Counted from the first letter of the stretch, positions 36,250 to 45,441 are shown. The stretch is 64,000 nucleotides of DNA from Nitrospira_E sp052156535 (GCF_052156535.1 NZ_JBQKUP010000036.1:1-64000), one strand, 5' to 3'. Numbers and translations are program-made. Notes: generated by a model from the sequence alone, not told the origin.

Positions 36250-36784
36250 ACAGGGTGACTCCTTTTCCGCCCGCCATCTCAGTCAGTGAAGAAACCTGCC
36301 TGCCGGAACTAAGCAGGACATATGCCAATAGAGAGGGACCGCCATGTCCCTCTGAAATCGTTGTCCCTGAAATTCTAAAAGTACCGGAACAACGAATGAG
36401 AAAAACGGGAGTGCCTCATGGCGACTCTCATGATCACCAAAATAGAGCTCTCGCCCTTAAAAATTTTAAACCATCAATCTTTGTTGTAATGAGGCCGAAA
36501 AATGAGGGGAAAAACCGATGGAATGACCATCTTGGTCAACCACCTCAAAGGAAAGAAAAAGGGAATGAAGAGAGAGATAAAAACTGTACAAGGAATGGAA
36601 TAATGATAAACACAACATCAAGATAAAAATGAAGCCACCATACAAAGGCAAGGCCAGTTTCGCGATATAACTTAAAATGGAAACACCATCATCTACATCA
36701 ATCATGATAACAAGGATGACAGCATTCCGCCCAACAAAACACAAGGGAGAATCAGTCATGTTGGGCGGCCCTGCTCTGTGGAAA
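36250..36784. other. intergenic region between pyrophosphatase and kinase genes
   Basis: Both flanking genes are on the minus strand. It contains a hydrophobic minus-strand frame (36466-36759) with no ribosome site and low-complexity Leu/Ser/Phe composition, which I do not support as a gene. No other feature is seen. Confidence 0.3.
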
Positions 36785-38926
36785 TTACTTTATCAAGAGC
36801 CCCCCGTACTGGACGAAAAATGGCACAAACACCAATGACAGAATAGCTGAAAGTTTGATCAGGATATTCAACGAGGGCCCTGAGGTGTCTTTCAGGGGAT
36901 CACCCACGGTATCACCAACGACTGCAGCCTTGTGGGTGTCCGTACCCTTCCCCCCAAGATTTCCAGCCTCAATATATTTCTTTGCATTATCCCAAGCCCC
37001 ACCACTATTCGATGAGGAGATGGCGATGACCCCACCAGCGACAAGGGACCCGGCAAGCACACCAGCCACCGCTTGAATGCCAAACAGAAATCCAGTGATC
37101 AGCGGCGTTCCCATGATCAGAATGCCTGGTGCAATCATTTCTTTCAGGGCAGCTTGAGTTGAAATGGCGACACATTGCTCATAATCCGCCTCGGCCTTTC
37201 CTTCCATGAGGCCGGGAATCGTGCGGAACTGCCGTCGGACTTCTTCGATCATCTTATAGGCCGCCGACCCCACCGATTTCATCGTCATGGCGGAAAAATA
37301 GGCGGGCAACACGGCCCCGATAAACAACCCGGTAAACACCAGGGGATCCAGCAAATTAATACTGCCTAACAGATCATATTCTGGGCCATGTTGTTCCTTC
37401 AGCAGTAAGTCTGCCCTGGTGAGGAACGCCGCGAACAGGGCCAATGACGTCAGAATAGCCGCACCGATGGCAAAGCCCTTCCCAATGGCGGCAGTCGTAT
37501 TTCCGGCAGCATCCAATACATCCGTCCGTTTACGGACATGTTCCGGCATACCCGCCATTTCAGCGATACCCCCGGCATTATCGGAAACCGGTCCATAGGC
37601 ATCGATCGTGAGTGCAATCACAAGTGTCCCCAACATACCAAGAGAGGCAATGGCCACCCCGTACATACCGGCTAACATCCACGGAATATAGATGGCGAGA
37701 CCAATGGCGAGATAAGGGCCCACGGCACTCTTATAGCCGAGTGCCAGTCCAAAAATGATATTCGTGGCTGCACCCGTTTCACATGATTTCGCCACTTCCC
37801 GCACAGGCCCATAGTCATGGGAAGTGTAGTATTCAGTCATCAATCCCACGGCAAGCCCCGCAATCAAGCCTGACAGGAAGCAAAAATACACCCCCAGATC
37901 GGTATACGCCTGCCCACCAATCTCAAAGGTATCCGGAAGCATGGCCTTGGTGACAAACAACATCACCACTGCCATCAACGCACTGGAGATGATCAGCATC
38001 TTTTTCAGCGCCGGGCCAACCTGGTCCTCGGAAGTGACTTTGACCATCATCAGAGTAAGAAGGCTCACCGGGATGCCGATGGCAGAAATAAGGATTGGAT
38101 ACAATAACGCATCAACCATTCCGGAAAAGGCAACCGCACTAATCACCATGGCGGCGCAGGTGCTTTCCGCACAAGAACCAAATAGATCGGCCCCCATTCC
38201 AGCTACATCACCCACGTTATCGCCCACGTTATCGGCAATCACCGCAGGATTACGCGGATCATCTTCCGGAATCCCTGCTTCAACTTTTCCCACCAAATCA
38301 GCCCCAACGTCAGCGGCTTTTGTGAAAATTCCACCACCCACACGCGCAAATAACGCGATAGACGATCCCCCGAGACCGAATCCGGCAATGACTTCCATCA
38401 GAATATGCGTCGGGAGTTGAGCCGGCATGATACTTTTGAGCCCAAGATAGATAATTAACAGTCCTAAGGCCGCCAAGCTGACCAACGCAAAGCCCATCAC
38501 GGAGCCGGAATGCAACGCAACATTAAATGCGGAGGAGAGGGATTGGTTGGCAGAGACGGTCGTTCGTACATTTCCTTGCGTGGCGATCTTCATCCCGATG
38601 AAACCCGAGGCAATCGAAATGATGGCGCCAAAAATGAAGGCAATAGCCGTGTATAGCCCTTCATTCACGTAGTCGGTGTGATGATCATCAATTAACACCG
38701 CAATGATTGCGGCAAAAACCACCATGAAGATGGCCATAATTTTGTATTCCTGTTTCAGGAATGCCATGGCCCCGGTGGCAATAGCCGAATGGATTTTCGC
38801 CAGACGCTTCCGGGTTTCCGGATCTTCGACACCCATATCAATGGGGATCTTCAGAACCGAGGAAGAGTAGTAATACGCAACAGCTAATCCAAGAACAGAC
38901 AGAGCCAGAATAATAGTTACCGACAT
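36785..38926 (-). CDS. hppA: membrane-bound ion-translocating pyrophosphatase (K+-dependent type)
   Basis: About 713 residues and many transmembrane helices. Pyrophosphate-site motifs are GGGIFTKAADVGADLVGKVE, DNVGDNVGDVAGMGADLFGS and near the end GDTVGDPLKDTSGPSLNIL. The segment GNTTAAIGKGFAIG has Ala where K+-independent enzymes have Lys, so a K+-dependent enzyme is predicted. Such enzymes pump H+ or Na+, and the ion is not decided here. I chose ATG 38926, which follows GGAG; the frame is open to 38986. It recovers energy from pyrophosphate made in biosynthesis. Confidence 0.94.
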   Translation of the reverse strand: MSVTIILALSVLGLAVAYYYSSSVLKIPIDMGVEDPETRKRLAKIHSAIATGAMAFLKQEYKIMAIFMVVFAAIIAVLIDDHHTDYVNEGLYTAIAFIFGAIISIASGFIGMKIATQGNVRTTVSANQSLSSAFNVALHSGSVMGFALVSLAALGLLIIYLGLKSIMPAQLPTHILMEVIAGFGLGGSSIALFARVGGGIFTKAADVGADLVGKVEAGIPEDDPRNPAVIADNVGDNVGDVAGMGADLFGSCAESTCAAMVISAVAFSGMVDALLYPILISAIGIPVSLLTLMMVKVTSEDQVGPALKKMLIISSALMAVVMLFVTKAMLPDTFEIGGQAYTDLGVYFCFLSGLIAGLAVGLMTEYYTSHDYGPVREVAKSCETGAATNIIFGLALGYKSAVGPYLAIGLAIYIPWMLAGMYGVAIASLGMLGTLVIALTIDAYGPVSDNAGGIAEMAGMPEHVRKRTDVLDAAGNTTAAIGKGFAIGAAILTSLALFAAFLTRADLLLKEQHGPEYDLLGSINLLDPLVFTGLFIGAVLPAYFSAMTMKSVGSAAYKMIEEVRRQFRTIPGLMEGKAEADYEQCVAISTQAALKEMIAPGILIMGTPLITGFLFGIQAVAGVLAGSLVAGGVIAISSSNSGGAWDNAKKYIEAGNLGGKGTDTHKAAVVGDTVGDPLKDTSGPSLNILIKLSAILSLVFVPFFVQYGGLLIK

Positions 38927-39415
38927 GTTAGAAATATCTCCATTCTTATGTAAGTGACCAATAGTGAATTGTTCACACCGGCTCAACAGGAACTATAGGA
39001 TGAGACCGTCGAATTCCGGCTATGGGCTAAGACCATACGGCACAACCTAAGACCCGACCGTCTATTTGTCCACAGAGAAATGCCTCATTCTCGAATTAAC
39101 TTCCTTCTATCGTTTTAGCCTGGGGACAAAACAGCGTGCGAGGGGTTACCTGGACCGACCAGACACCATCATGACATCGGCCTGATTTAAAAATGTGTCA
39201 TGCCGCCGTTCCGCCGGTCATCAAATCTTGTTCATTAGATGACGAGCGCTGAATTTTACCTGTCCGGGCAACAATGTTCAAGGTAAAAACCCTAATAACC
39301 ATTTTTACCGACGCCATCACCATGACCAAGGTCAAACATGAGGGATGTTTCAGGCTCCTGCCAATTATTTCATCCGAATGACTTTTTCCTGTCCACACAC
39401 CCGACCTAGAAATCC
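38927..39415. other. intergenic region upstream of hppA
   Basis: It holds the promoter side of hppA and the 3' side of the pseudouridine synthase gene, both on the minus strand. I find no gene. The AT-rich part near 39240-39370 shows no clear terminator. Confidence 0.3.
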
Positions 39416-40021
39416 CTACGACAACCCGCGCAATTCTCCTGTTCGAAGCTCCCTCCATTGTCCTGGCGCAAGAGAGCCCAACCGAATAGGCCCGATGGCG
39501 ACACGAATAATCCTTAGTGTCGGATGTCCCACTTGAGCAGTCATATGTCGAATCTGCCGGTTCATGCCTTCCTGAATTTCCATCCGCAACCATGCCGTAG
39601 GGACGGATTTGCGAAAACGAATAGGGACCGGACGAGGATAGACGTCTGGCTCCTCATGAAGAAGCTGCACCTTAGCCGGTCGGGTCCTTTTGCCCTTGAC
39701 CATAACGCCCTCCCGAAGCCCCACGAGGGCTGGTTCATCCGGAATACGTTCCACTTGCACCAAATAGGTTTTGAAAACTTTTTGAAATGGCGAGGTCAGA
39801 CGATGAGCCAGATCTCCATCGGAAGTCAGCAGCAGCAGGCCCTCACTATCCATATCCAATCGACCGGCCGGATACACCCGTGACTCAGCCACATAGTCGG
39901 CTAACGTCGGACGCCCTTCAGAATCGGTAAATTTTGACAGGACCCCGTACGGCTTATGCAGCATCAGATGTCGATGAGATAATTGCGAGGATATCCCGGC
40001 TTGAAATTTTGACTTCTTCAT
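39416..40021 (-). CDS. rluE: RsuA/RluE-family rRNA pseudouridine synthase
   Basis: About 201 residues from ATG 40021. The core has LMLHKPYGVLSKFTDSEGRPT, YPAGRLDMDSEGLLLLTSDG (the catalytic Asp) and MEIQEGMNRQIRHMTAQVG. There is no S4 domain, as in RluE (23S rRNA) rather than RsuA. The reading frame continues upstream to ATG 40099, which lies inside the transposon's left inverted repeat, so the present 5' end is a host-transposon fusion. Before insertion the frame probably began MEKTISCLFERRF. Which start is used now is uncertain. Confidence 0.85.
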   Translation of the reverse strand: MKKSKFQAGISSQLSHRHLMLHKPYGVLSKFTDSEGRPTLADYVAESRVYPAGRLDMDSEGLLLLTSDGDLAHRLTSPFQKVFKTYLVQVERIPDEPALVGLREGVMVKGKRTRPAKVQLLHEEPDVYPRPVPIRFRKSVPTAWLRMEIQEGMNRQIRHMTAQVGHPTLRIIRVAIGPIRLGSLAPGQWRELRTGELRGLS

Positions 40022-40069
40022 TAGTCTGCCCGGCCGGTCAATCAAAAAACGCCTCTCAAACAGACAACT

Positions 40070-40077
40070 AATAGTTT
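40070..40077. repeat. left target-site duplication (AATAGTTT)
   Basis: These 8 bases lie just outside the left end of the second IS1595 element and recur exactly at 42095-42102. Confidence 0.85.
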
Positions 40078-40098
40078 CCCGACTATCTACTTGATGCA
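40078..40098 (+). repeat. left inverted repeat of the second IS1595 transposon
   Basis: 21 bases, 19 of which match the reverse complement of 42074-42094. The complementary strand contains ATG CAT CAA GTA, which is now the first in-frame ATG of the rluE reading frame. Confidence 0.85.
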
Positions 40099-40125
40099 AG
40101 GAGTAGAAATGCGTAAAATTGGGGG

Positions 40126-40995
40126 ATGTTGCAAAGAATAAAAATTTGGCTTGTAAAATTTTTTTCAGAACTTAAAAATTGGAAAATATGGATGGCCTTC
40201 TTCTTTGTTGAACTTTTTAAAGATAGGTTTTTTGCATGGATAAACTTTGAGATAGATCGCTCAATGTCAAATATTGGCAATGCAAGCATAAATGGGGCAT
40301 TAGATAAGATTGGGTGGATGTCTGAGCTGGCTATTCAAAATCCAATTGGAACGACTTTTTTTCTTTTTTTTCTAGTCCTGATGGTATTGTTGGTTCATTC
40401 ATATATTGAAACAAGGCCCAGGGTTGGAGCGAGTTCAATAGGTTTGTATCCTGATACTTCTTTTATTGATATTCATAAAATTCCTAGAGAAATACAGGTA
40501 CAAACCAAAGCACAGCCTCCCTCCCCTTCAAATCTTTCTGATTCAGGAGTTCAAATATCAGGAGTTCAAATATTTGGGACTAATAAGGCCCTTGTTGTTC
40601 GCCTTACAAACTCGAAACACCCTGAACCAATGGAAGGAGTTCAGGTTTTTATTATAGAAATACAAAAATGGTCAAGTACGAATAAGGTCTTTCATCCTGA
40701 AAGTCAGTTTCACAATAAGCCTTATTTCCCAATAAGAATTAGCGGCTCGGAAAAACTATACCTGCATGAGCCGAGGGATTATGAATTTCTTAAAATAGAA
40801 GCAGATAAAATAAGAATTGATTCACCGCAGAAAAATCAAACAATAATGTTTAAGGGTAAAAATGGTTTCTGGAAAGTCGGCCTTAAAATAAAAATTGCAG
40901 ACAAAGAATATATCGATAAACTGTATTTTTCACATTCAAAAGATGAAAATATGATTAAGTTTGTTCGCTTCCCCTTAGACTTTCCTGTTTCATGA
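40126..40995 (+). CDS. membrane protein of unknown function (transposon passenger)
   Basis: A 289-residue protein. Hydrophobic segments at about residues 20-32 (weak) and 75-92 (strong) are followed by a 190-residue soluble domain rich in beta strands (VQIFGTNKALVVRLTNSKHPEP, YIDKLYFSHSKDE). The gene is clearly AT-richer than neighbouring core genes, suggesting foreign origin. It converges on the transposase gene with a 6-base overlap. I recognise no family. Like the cargo of the first element it combines membrane helices with a cytoplasmic or periplasmic domain. Confidence 0.65.
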   Translation: MLQRIKIWLVKFFSELKNWKIWMAFFFVELFKDRFFAWINFEIDRSMSNIGNASINGALDKIGWMSELAIQNPIGTTFFLFFLVLMVLLVHSYIETRPRVGASSIGLYPDTSFIDIHKIPREIQVQTKAQPPSPSNLSDSGVQISGVQIFGTNKALVVRLTNSKHPEPMEGVQVFIIEIQKWSSTNKVFHPESQFHNKPYFPIRISGSEKLYLHEPRDYEFLKIEADKIRIDSPQKNQTIMFKGKNGFWKVGLKIKIADKEYIDKLYFSHSKDENMIKFVRFPLDFPVS

Positions 40996-41904
40996 AGCTA
41001 TTAAATTTTGATATTCAAGATTCTTTGACTCGATGAGTTTTTTTAGTGTATCTCGAAATAAGAATTTATTTTCACGATTATTGATCCGCCACTCTAATTC
41101 GTCGAGGTAGGCGTCCAAATGTTTCTTGCTGATACTGTGGTAGGTTCCCATGACCGAACGCTTGAGAAGACTCCAAACATTTTCAATGCCATTGGTGTGA
41201 ATGTCGTTGGCTCGAACCCATTCTTTCTGTTTATGGTTCACGGTTTCGTGTTTGGTGTCATGATCGCCAATGCCCTTATAGGCTGGATGTTCATCTGTGA
41301 CAATGATTTCTGTATCAGGTGCCGCATGATCCTTAATGAATTTATGCAGGGTTTTTCGGTCAGCGTTTTCAATTTTCTTCATCCGAAGTTTGCCGTTGCG
41401 TTGAATGATGCCAACGACTAAAGCCTTATTCTTTTTGTAATTGCCGATGCCTTGACCATGTCCTTCCAATTTACCACCAACCCATGTCTCATCGACTTCG
41501 ACGGTGCCATTGAGCATTTCGGCGTTCAATTCGGCCATGGCTGCCCTAATCCGATGACAGAGATACCAGGCGGTTTTATAGGAAACATTCAGGACCCGTT
41601 TGACTTGGTTGGCCGAAATGCCTTTTTTAGATTCAATCATCATGTAAATAACGGCAAACCATTTATGAAGCGGGAGATGGGAGTCATGGAAGATAGTGCC
41701 AGCGGTCACAGAGAACCGGCACCGACAGGCGTTGCAATCAAATTGGCGACGGGCATAAATACGGGAAATGCTGAATGATTGGCACTTGGGACATTGCACA
41801 CCATTCGGCCATCGGAGATCCTCTAGGACCTCAAGGCATTTCTCGTGAGAGTTGTATTCACCCATCATGGTTATCAAATCTAATTTTGGCGTATTGAGAG
41901 GCAT
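40990..41904 (-). CDS. IS1595-family transposase
   Basis: 304 residues from ATG 41904, which follows AGGAG; the frame is open to 41949. A zinc ribbon (CPKCQSFS and CNACRCRF) is followed by the catalytic core with VDETWVGGKLEGHGQG, TDEHPAYKGIG and NGIENVWSLLKRSVMGTYHSIS. No interruption is seen. The tiny ORF at 41908 is divergent, with only three bases between the two start codons, so their expression is probably linked. Confidence 0.93.
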   Translation of the reverse strand: MPLNTPKLDLITMMGEYNSHEKCLEVLEDLRWPNGVQCPKCQSFSISRIYARRQFDCNACRCRFSVTAGTIFHDSHLPLHKWFAVIYMMIESKKGISANQVKRVLNVSYKTAWYLCHRIRAAMAELNAEMLNGTVEVDETWVGGKLEGHGQGIGNYKKNKALVVGIIQRNGKLRMKKIENADRKTLHKFIKDHAAPDTEIIVTDEHPAYKGIGDHDTKHETVNHKQKEWVRANDIHTNGIENVWSLLKRSVMGTYHSISKKHLDAYLDELEWRINNRENKFLFRDTLKKLIESKNLEYQNLIAS

Positions 41905-41907
41905 AAT

Positions 41908-42039
41908 ATGACTCCTAAAAAGAAACCTTCTGATATGACCACCAAACAAATTGCCAATAAGATCTTTCCTCCTGAAGTACGGAAAGAACTAGAGCGTGTG
42001 GCCCATGAGAAGGATCAGCCGAAAAAGAAGAAAAAGTAA
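41908..42039 (+). CDS. 43-aa Lys-rich accessory ORF of the second IS1595 element
   Basis: ATG 41908 is preceded by GAGAGG. The product has a helical middle (QIANKIFPPEVRKELERVAH) and a tail KKKKK. It faces away from the transposase gene and lies wholly inside the element. A similarly sized Lys-tailed ORF accompanies the other transposase (8020-8169). DNA binding or regulation of transposition is possible but unproven. Confidence 0.5.
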   Translation: MTPKKKPSDMTTKQIANKIFPPEVRKELERVAHEKDQPKKKKK

Positions 42040-42073
42040 TCATCATGGAGTCATGTTAGCAAATACCCTAGCG

Positions 42074-42094
42074 TGCGTCAAGTATATAGTCGGG
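42074..42094 (-). repeat. right inverted repeat of the second IS1595 transposon
   Basis: Reverse complement of 40078-40098 apart from two mismatches. Confidence 0.85.
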
Positions 42095-42102
42095 AATAGT
42101 TT
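42095..42102. repeat. right target-site duplication (AATAGTTT)
   Basis: Exact copy of 40070-40077. Confidence 0.85.
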
Positions 42103-42581
42103 TCTCCATGTCGTCATAAACATCCCTCCTAAAAAATAAAACCTATCTCATCGCTGCCATATTACCAAGCCCTCTGCGGCTATTCGATCAACATCAACCA
42201 CTTATGGGCAAGTCAGAAACGCCTCCAACCTGACTACCGTATGGAGGCCTCTTACCGATCAACCCAGCCTCCTTTCACTCCAAATATCATAAGAAAAGAT
42301 CAGGCCAAACAATTTTGGTATTTTCCCCATTTATTCCAGACGGGAATAAGAATTTTTATTCCAGAAGGCCAATCCAAGGTCCTGACCATGCCCATTTAAC
42401 AAAAAGCCAATAGAACGTATCCATACCCGATAAAGAGCTGCAGCACTGCACTCCCTACCCGTTTGGAATAGGATTCATTGATCTTTTATTGCCCCATTCA
42501 AAAATTTCTGTTACCGTGGTTCACGTAACTACAGTGATCACCTCGCACGTCCCGCTTGTAACTCAAATATAGGACTAACGT
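42103..42581. other. intergenic region before hflK, including the original 5' flank of rluE
   Basis: Close to the transposon end (around 42110-42125) the minus strand has AGGAGGG followed by ATG codons. These were probably the translation start region of rluE before the insertion. Further right lies the promoter region of hflK. No gene is seen. Confidence 0.4.
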
Positions 42582-43622
42582 ATGGCATGGGAACCTAAAG
42601 ATCCGTGGGGAGGAAGCGGTCAAGACCCCCTCGATGAAGCGCTTCGGAAAGCACAAGACCAACTCACTCGACTCGTGCCCGGCCGGGGTTTCAAATCAAT
42701 CATTTACATCGTCTTAGCAGTCCTGGCTCTCTGGCAATCGGTGTTTATTGTGGCCCCGGACGAACAAGGTCTGGTGAAACGATTTGGCGATATTGTTCGA
42801 GAGGTTGAATCCGGACCACATTTTAAAATTCCATTTGTGGAAACAGTCGACACCCCAAAAGTTGAAAAACTCCATCGAGTGGAGGTGGGATTCCGTGAAG
42901 ACCGCGGACGCACCCAATTCGTTCCAAGAGAAGCCCTCATGTTGACCGGTGACATGAATATTCTGTCTCTCGAGTTCATCGTCCAATATAAAATCAAAGA
43001 AGCTAAAAATTATTTATATAAAGTCGCCGATGTCGAAGCCACGATTCACAACGCGGCTGAAGCAGCCATGCGGGAAGTCATCGGCAAAAGTAAAATTGAT
43101 GAAGCGCTAACGATCGGCAAAGCCCAGATTCAACAGGAGGCTCAAGACCTGCTTCAAGGCATCCTCGATCAATACCTAGCCGGCGTACAAGTGGCCACCA
43201 TCCAACTTCAGGATGTGAATCCTCCGGATGCCGTCGCCGCAGCTTTTAAAGATGTCGCCAGCGCCAAGGAAGACCGTGAAAAACTCATTAACCAGTCTCA
43301 CGGCTACCGAAACGATCTAATCCCCAGAGCAAAAGGGGAAGCGGCTCAAGGCATCAACCAGGCCAAAGGAAGCGCACAGTCACGGATTGCACGTGCGGAG
43401 GGGGAAGCCAATTACTTTCTCCAGACTTTAAAAGAATACAAACTGGCTAAGGATGTCATCAGTAAACGGGTATACATTGAAACGATGGAAGAAGTCATGG
43501 CCAATACGGAAAAAATCATTTTGGATTCTAAGGCCTCAGGCAATGTCCTGCCCTTTCTTCCGTTAGACCGCCAATCCCGCTCTAGGGGAGAAACAACCAC
43601 GCAAGGAGGGGACAACCGATGA
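42582..43622 (+). CDS. hflK: membrane protease regulator HflK
   Basis: A 346-residue SPFH protein. A Gly/Asp/Pro-rich cytoplasmic N-terminus (EPKDPWGGSGQDPLDEAL) is followed by one transmembrane helix (about 38-57). The SPFH domain comes next (PDEQGLVKRFGDIVREVESG). A long Ala/Glu-rich helix (about 255-305, AKGEAAQGINQAKGSAQSRI) follows. With HflC it forms a periplasmic-side cage that controls the FtsH protease. The stop overlaps the hflC start by four bases. Confidence 0.94.
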   Translation: MAWEPKDPWGGSGQDPLDEALRKAQDQLTRLVPGRGFKSIIYIVLAVLALWQSVFIVAPDEQGLVKRFGDIVREVESGPHFKIPFVETVDTPKVEKLHRVEVGFREDRGRTQFVPREALMLTGDMNILSLEFIVQYKIKEAKNYLYKVADVEATIHNAAEAAMREVIGKSKIDEALTIGKAQIQQEAQDLLQGILDQYLAGVQVATIQLQDVNPPDAVAAAFKDVASAKEDREKLINQSHGYRNDLIPRAKGEAAQGINQAKGSAQSRIARAEGEANYFLQTLKEYKLAKDVISKRVYIETMEEVMANTEKIILDSKASGNVLPFLPLDRQSRSRGETTTQGGDNR

Positions 43623-44476
43623 AACAAAATCTCCTCATTGGTGTCATATTAGTTTTTGGATTGCTCTTAGTATTAGGGCTCTCCCCGTTTTTTGTGGTCG
43701 ATTTAACCGAAACAGCTATCGTGGTCGCATTGGGAAAACCTGTCCAAACCATCACGGAACCAGGGCTGAAATTCAAGATTCCCTTTTACCATCAAGTGAC
43801 CTTCTTTGATAAACGCTATTTGGACTATGACGCTCCCGTACGAGATGTCATTACCAGTGACAAGAAGTCTATGGTGATCGACAATTTCGCCAAATGGCGC
43901 ATAGTGGATCCCTTAAAAGTCTATCAGGCCTTTCAGACACAACGAGGTGCCCTCCAGCGCCTGGACGATATCATTTACTCGGAATTGCGGGTTGAGTTGG
44001 GCCGGCATGAACTGACGGAAATCGTTTCCGCAAACCGGGCGTTGATCATGAAAGTCGTGTCGGATCGTTCCAACGAAAAAGCCTCGGCCTACGGGCTGGA
44101 AGTTTTGGATGTACGGATCAAGCGGGCTGATTTGCCCGAGCAAAATGAAAAAGCTATTTTCCAACGGATGCAGGCAGAACGGGAACGGCAGGCCAAGCAA
44201 TATCGAGCAGAGGGAGAGGAAGAAGCCCAAAAAATTCGCTCCGAAGCCGAGAAAGACAAGCAAATCATTCTGGCAGAGGCCTATAAAACCGCACAGGAAA
44301 TTCGCGGAGACGGTGAAGCTAAAGCCTACAAAATCTATGCGACCGCCTATCAACAAGGCCCGGAGTTTTTTGAATTTATCCGAACCATGGAAGCCTACAA
44401 GAAAACCTTTGCAAACAATACGACGTTGGTTCTCTCCCCGGATTCGGAATTCCTCAAGTACCTCAAAAAACGGTAA
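43619..44476 (+). CDS. hflC: membrane protease regulator HflC
   Basis: A 285-residue SPFH partner of HflK. One N-terminal membrane helix (about 5-25) is followed by the SPFH domain (ETAIVVALGKPVQTITEPGL, DKKSMVIDNFAKWRIVDP). A charged helix follows (RQAKQYRAEGEEEAQKIRSE), and the end FEFIRTMEAYKKTF...SPDSEFLKYL is typical. It is translationally coupled to hflK. Confidence 0.94.
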   Translation: MKQNLLIGVILVFGLLLVLGLSPFFVVDLTETAIVVALGKPVQTITEPGLKFKIPFYHQVTFFDKRYLDYDAPVRDVITSDKKSMVIDNFAKWRIVDPLKVYQAFQTQRGALQRLDDIIYSELRVELGRHELTEIVSANRALIMKVVSDRSNEKASAYGLEVLDVRIKRADLPEQNEKAIFQRMQAERERQAKQYRAEGEEEAQKIRSEAEKDKQIILAEAYKTAQEIRGDGEAKAYKIYATAYQQGPEFFEFIRTMEAYKKTFANNTTLVLSPDSEFLKYLKKR

Positions 44477-44542
44477 GCAGGCAAAAACCCACCACCTTCA
44501 GCCAGGCGATCCGGTTCGTCGTTCAATCCCGACACTCTCCTC

Positions 44543-45208
44543 ATGGCCAATCCTGAACATGTTGAACGCCTCATCAAGGGAGGGGTCGGGGAATGGAATA
44601 AATTTCGACGGACTAATCAGACGATTCAACCCGATCTAAGCGGAGCCGATCTTTCCGGGTACGACTTTACCGGGCTTGATTTAAGCCAGGCCAATCTGGA
44701 AGGGGCAGACCTCTCAGACGCCTATCTCTTTCATGCCAATTTAACAGAAGCCAACCTCTCCGGGGTGGACCTCACCGAAGCCGATGTGCAGGAAGCCAAT
44801 CTGATTAAGGCTAATCTCTCACATGCCACCATGACCAGGATTGATCTGTCCGGAACCGGGCTCATTGCCTGCAACCTGGAGGGTGCGAATCTTGAGGGAG
44901 CCATTCTCACACGGGCTTCGCTTCCCTGGGGAAATCTTACCCGTGCCAATCTGGCCAAAGCCAAGCTCAACCTAACTGATTTGCGTGAAGCTCAACTCAT
45001 ACAGGCTAATCTTGAAGGGGCCTCACTTCAGGATAGCTCACTGACCGGGACGAATTTACAGGAAGCCAATCTCCAAGGGGCCACTCATGTCTCCATTGAT
45101 CTGCTCGCCAAAGCTAAATCTCTGTATCAAACCATCCTTGATCCGGACCTAAAGAGAACCCTTCTGCAATCCCATTCTCACCTTTTCGAAAAACCGGTTG
45201 ACCTATAG
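44543..45208 (+). CDS. pentapeptide-repeat protein
   Basis: A 221-residue protein made of about 26 tandem A(D/N)LXX units (for example ANLEGADLSDAYLFHANLTE), which fold as a right-handed quadrilateral beta-helix. A 30-residue helical N-terminus precedes it and a 35-residue non-repeat tail follows. There is no signal peptide, so it is probably cytoplasmic. Some family members mimic DNA and protect gyrase, but most have no known role. It starts 66 bases after hflC. Confidence 0.9.
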   Translation: MANPEHVERLIKGGVGEWNKFRRTNQTIQPDLSGADLSGYDFTGLDLSQANLEGADLSDAYLFHANLTEANLSGVDLTEADVQEANLIKANLSHATMTRIDLSGTGLIACNLEGANLEGAILTRASLPWGNLTRANLAKAKLNLTDLREAQLIQANLEGASLQDSSLTGTNLQEANLQGATHVSIDLLAKAKSLYQTILDPDLKRTLLQSHSHLFEKPVDL

Positions 45209-45264
45209 AAAAAAGTTCCAAGCAATTTTAATTTTATTCCATTGGAAGGAATAATTTACGAAAC

Positions 45265-45441
45265 TTACTTTTTACGGCGCAGAAGCCACCACTTGCGATC
45301 AAGAAACCATACGATCCCGTCAGACAACCCCAACATGACAGTCATGACCACCCACCAGGTTCCGACCACTAATACCGGAATCAACACAAGGCCCACCAAA
45401 CCCATGACGATCCCTAAAACGGCCCACATGACCAGTTTCAT
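45265..45441 (-). CDS. 58-aa small membrane protein
   Basis: A GGAGGTG ribosome site lies at good distance from ATG 45441. The product is a long hydrophobic stretch with two membrane passes (VLGIVMGLVGLVLIPVLVV and WWVVMTVMLGLS) and a basic Trp-rich tail ending DRKWWLLRRKK. The composition and the strong ribosome site support a real gene. The function is unknown. Confidence 0.65.
   Translation of the reverse strand: MKLVMWAVLGIVMGLVGLVLIPVLVVGTWWVVMTVMLGLSDGIVWFLDRKWWLLRRKK

Larger units (their letters stand above)
40078..42094. mobile_element. second IS1595-family transposon with a membrane-protein passenger (2017 bp)
   Basis: Ends are imperfect inverted repeats of 21 bp with two mismatches: CCCGACTATCTACTTGATGC at 40078 and, on the other strand, CCCGACTATATACTTGACGC from 42094. 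Exact 8-bp duplications AATAGTTT flank it. It carries an IS1595-type transposase (minus, 40990-41904), a 43-aa Lys-tailed ORF (plus, 41908-42039) and an AT-rich cargo gene (plus, 40126-40995). Its transposase and cargo differ from those of the first element, so it is a separate lineage of the family. The insertion altered the 5' end of rluE. Confidence 0.87.

Noticed and set aside
36466..36759. 97-codon hydrophobic minus-strand frame
   Set aside because: It has low-complexity Leu/Ser/Phe content and no ribosome site, in AT-rich intergenic DNA.
39198..39593. 131-codon minus-strand frame overlapping the rluE 3' end
   Set aside because: Most of the overlap is in another frame of a well-supported gene and the product resembles no protein.
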